A stretch of DNA of 32,061 nucleotides, from the IMG/VR virus record IMGVR_UViG_3300017605_000124, positions 1 to 32,061 of that record; one strand, given 5' to 3'. A program made the position numbers and the translations under genes. This document shows, one piece after another, positions 30,483-32,061 of this stretch. Numbering within the stretch: the first letter of the stretch is position 1; every line of letters starts with the position of its first letter. This stretch comes from a virus. The notes below the pieces were generated by a model. The model was not told the origin of the DNA, did not search any database, and saw nothing but the letters and a program-made list of their open reading frames with translations.

Positions 30483-30797
30483 ATGGCACAGAGCACCACG
30501 CGGGGTCGGTCGTTCACCGACTTCCCTCGCAACACGAAGGAGCGCCATGTGCGAACGTGTGCACAGGAGGCGCGGGAGCAGGCGCGTAAGCAGGCTGAGA
30601 TCGAGGCCGCTTACAGCGAGTGGACACCCACTCAGGTGTTCCAACAGGAGCACATGGAGCAGGCCGATTTCGTGGCCTGGGACGTGAACAACGTGGTCGA
30701 GGGCTTCTACCCCGGCACAGGCGTCAGCAGGGAGTGGGCCGTGTACGTCAAGCCCGATCCCACGGCTTCGGCTGAGTTGGGGATCGACCTGTCGTGA
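30483..30797 (+). CDS. Charged helical protein, unknown
   Basis: The 104-residue protein starts behind AGGAGG. A basic helix (NTKERHVRTCAQEAREQARK) precedes an acidic, mixed C-terminal part (FVAWDVNNVVEGFYPGTG; WAVYVKPDPTASAELGIDLS). It begins a gene chain with four-base overlaps. No family recognised; early phage genes of this kind often act on host functions. Confidence 0.7.
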   Translation: MAQSTTRGRSFTDFPRNTKERHVRTCAQEAREQARKQAEIEAAYSEWTPTQVFQQEHMEQADFVAWDVNNVVEGFYPGTGVSREWAVYVKPDPTASAELGIDLS

Positions 30798-30883
30798 ATA
30801 CCATCGAGAGGGTTGCTCTGGGCTACCTGTTTACCAGCATCGCTGCCTGTGTGGTGGCGTTTTGGTGGGTGAACAAGCGATGA
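30794..30883 (+). CDS. 29-residue single-span membrane peptide
   Basis: GTG 30794 overlaps the previous TGA as GTGA. The frame reads MNTIERVALGYLFTSIAACVV, a membrane helix with AFWW, and ends VNKR. Its stop joins the next start as CGATGA. Very short, but the overlaps on both sides argue that it is translated. Function unknown. Confidence 0.55.
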   Translation: MNTIERVALGYLFTSIAACVVAFWWVNKR

Positions 30884-31404
30884 CAGCCTATCGCAGGCTG
30901 TTCTCGAAGGAGTACGAGCAACTCGACAACCTCAACAGTCGAGAACGTGTGAGAGACGCTTTCAGCGAGGTAGCGTGGGCTGTGGCGCAGTTGGATGATG
31001 AACTGTCCGATTTCGACTTCGACACAGGGCAATTCCACGTCGAGTACGGCAGCGTTGAGCGGCGTGTGGAAGCAGGTGCTCGCCTGTTGGATCGCATGAT
31101 GCCTAGTTGGGAGGAACTCATCGACCTGGACAAGCTGCACATCAACAGCGGCACCGATTGCATCTTGGGACAGTTGTTCGGCGGATTCGAGCGGGGATTG
31201 GAGCCCCTAGGCCTGCCGTCCTATCGTATTCCGGGCAGCAAGTACGAACAGGCGGCCAAGCATCACGGGTTCTGGCCTGCTATCAAGCTGGATCACACCG
31301 ACGATGGTGGGCAACTGACCTATGCGTGGCGTGTTGCCATCGTAAAACGGCTACACACTCGTTACCCCGAACCGACCCCGGTGTTCGACAGGTCGTGCTT
31401 CTGA
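30880..31404 (+). CDS. Hypothetical soluble protein
   Basis: The product is 174 residues from ATG 30880 (ATGA overlap with the previous gene); a GTG at 30862 is the alternative. It is acidic and helical at the start (EYEQLDNLNSRERVRDAFSE; VAWAVAQLDDELSDF). A Gly-rich middle (ILGQLFGGFERGLEPLG) precedes a mixed C-terminus. No domain recognised. Confidence 0.7.
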   Translation: MTAYRRLFSKEYEQLDNLNSRERVRDAFSEVAWAVAQLDDELSDFDFDTGQFHVEYGSVERRVEAGARLLDRMMPSWEELIDLDKLHINSGTDCILGQLFGGFERGLEPLGLPSYRIPGSKYEQAAKHHGFWPAIKLDHTDDGGQLTYAWRVAIVKRLHTRYPEPTPVFDRSCF

Positions 31405-31583
31405 TGTGCCGCTGTGGAGAGTGCTTCGGCTGCACAGCAGGTAAGCCCATCGTTGACAGCGATCCCGGCGACGAACAGCCGGACGCTGATCCCTGTGGGA
31501 CATGTACTTATGATCCCACGTCCTGTAACTACTGCCCGCGTTTGAAGAAGTGGGCCGAACAGAAAGGTGCAGATGATGCGTAG
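31404..31583 (+). CDS. 59-residue Cys-rich zinc-binding protein
   Basis: ATG 31404 overlaps the previous TGA as TGATG. Cysteines appear as CRCGECFGC near the start and CGTC, SCNYC near residues 31-45. This gives eight or so Cys in about 45 residues, enough for two zinc sites. The end is basic (RLKKWAEQKG). Likely a small regulator; partner unknown. Confidence 0.65.
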   Translation: MCRCGECFGCTAGKPIVDSDPGDEQPDADPCGTCTYDPTSCNYCPRLKKWAEQKGADDA

Positions 31584-31737
31584 GATCAACCTCGACACAG
31601 GCCACCTCACCGACGAGGAACTCGGCCTCAACAAGGAGACGCGCCGTCAAATGCTGGAGCTTCCGACCAGCAACAACGAGCGCAAGGCGGTCAGGTTGAC
31701 GCCGAACGGCAACTTCATCGTCCCGGTGAAGCGATGA
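31573..31737 (+). CDS. 54-residue charged protein
   Basis: ATG 31573 overlaps the previous gene by 11 bases, behind AAAGGTG; ATG 31576 is an alternative start. The frame reads MMRRINLDTGHLTDEELGLN, then a helix (KETRRQMLELPTSNNERKAV), and ends PVKR at CGATGA. No family recognised. Confidence 0.65.
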   Translation: MMRRINLDTGHLTDEELGLNKETRRQMLELPTSNNERKAVRLTPNGNFIVPVKR

Positions 31738-31808
31738 GCACAAGCGTGGCGATCATTCTGCTGCTCGTGCTACTTCTGATCGGCGTAGGGGCCGGAGCAA
31801 GGCGATGA
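31734..31808 (+). CDS. 24-residue single-span membrane peptide
   Basis: ATG 31734 overlaps the previous stop as ATGA. The frame is almost entirely one membrane helix (VAIILLLVLLLIGVGAG) ending in ARR. The CGATGA junction is repeated at its end. The conserved overlap argues for translation despite the length. Confidence 0.55.
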   Translation: MSTSVAIILLLVLLLIGVGAGARR

Positions 31809-31912
31809 GCTTTCTTCTGTTCGCCGTAGGCTTCTTCGGCGGGATGGTCTTGGGGCTAGTAATCCTCGAAAACCTGTCGTTCTGGCTGGAACGTAGGCGA
31901 TCACGGCGATGA
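31805..31912 (+). CDS. 35-residue single-span membrane peptide
   Basis: ATG 31805, ATGA overlap. A hydrophobic helix (LLFAVGFFGGMVLGLVIL) with an aromatic segment (NLSFWLE) precedes a basic end (RRRSRR). The positive-inside rule places the C-terminus in the cytoplasm. Function unknown. Confidence 0.6.
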   Translation: MSFLLFAVGFFGGMVLGLVILENLSFWLERRRSRR

Positions 31913-32031
31913 ACACACACGAGATCATCACGTTGGTCATTGTGTTCGTCAACTACTGGCTGTTCTACAACATCGGCTTCAACGACGGCAGGCTTCACGA
32001 GTCCAAGCGACAACGAGAAAGGAGGTACTAG
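31909..32031 (+). CDS. 40-residue membrane peptide
   Basis: ATG 31909, ATGA overlap. A short hydrophobic helix (IITLVIVFVNYWLFYNIGF) precedes a highly charged tail (HESKRQRERRY). Its last codons also hold the ribosome site GAAAGGAGG for the next gene. Confidence 0.6.
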   Translation: MNTHEIITLVIVFVNYWLFYNIGFNDGRLHESKRQRERRY

Positions 32032-32033
32032 CG

Positions 32034-32061
32034 TTGTCAAACAGACGCTTTGGCGTCGAGA
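32034..32061 (+). CDS. Start of the next gene (partial)
   Basis: AGGAGG ends 10 bases before TTG 32034; the frame reads MSNRRFGVE to the window edge. Too short to identify. The ribosome site and continuing gene chain support a start here. Confidence 0.45.

Noticed and set aside
30187-30687. Two open plus-strand frames across 30187-30687
   Set aside because: They read through the tRNA-like element (the T-arm translates as GFESP) and the ribosome site of the true gene at 30483, and lack their own ribosome sites.

Overview
This window is most of a tailed bacteriophage genome, or of an unassembled phage contig, of the podovirus type (short tail). A block of about 26 kb on the minus strand (27769 down to 1769) runs in the usual head-to-tail order: small appendage or fibre proteins, terminase, portal, a putative small terminase, scaffold, major capsid, adaptor, tail nozzle, internal virion proteins and a lysis cassette. 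A P22/T7-style portal, adaptor and nozzle set with no tape measure or major tail tube points to a podovirus. The small holin-like protein, the frequent GTG/TTG starts, the strong AGGAGG ribosome sites and the moderately high GC suggest a Gram-positive host, probably an actinobacterium. That host is an inference.

Left edge (1-1703, plus strand): the end of a protein with an SSB-like acidic tip; two overlapping small genes that together look like a sigma-70 factor split into region 2 and region 4; then a calcineurin-like metallophosphoesterase with an N-terminal helix-turn-helix. These genes converge on the late operon, and the 240-bp gap holds two oppositely directed terminator hairpins.

Minus-strand block, in transcription order: seven small virion or appendage proteins (27769-25262); an extraordinary 18-residue repeat protein (25255-24305); a membrane-anchored Cys-containing protein; a structured untranslated stretch (about 23650-23760); a 26-residue membrane peptide; a zinc ribbon; terminase large subunit; two small proteins; portal; an HTH protein that is probably the small terminase; scaffold; major capsid, bracketed by two stem-loops; connector proteins; tail nozzle; head or tail fibre; internal virion proteins including a 1153-residue one; a virion peptidoglycan hydrolase; then membrane proteins, a CHAP endolysin, and two proteins of unknown function.

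Right side: a 1.76-kb non-coding region (27770-29529) separates the late operon from plus-strand genes. It contains dyads, an AT-rich island, long alternating purine-pyrimidine tracts with CACATG iterons, a tandem 24-bp palindromic repeat, a series of nested hairpins, and a tRNA-like element. A second tRNA-like element lies just before the next gene. After that comes a tightly overlapped chain of tiny genes, several encoding 24-40 residue single-span membrane peptides joined by CGATGA junctions, running off the right end.

Most promising for novelty: the split sigma factor; the two tRNA-like element/hairpin/ribosome-site leaders and the structured RNA array before them; the 12-fold 18-residue repeat protein; and the micro-membrane-protein chain. 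No integrase, repressor, CRISPR array or insertion sequence was seen.
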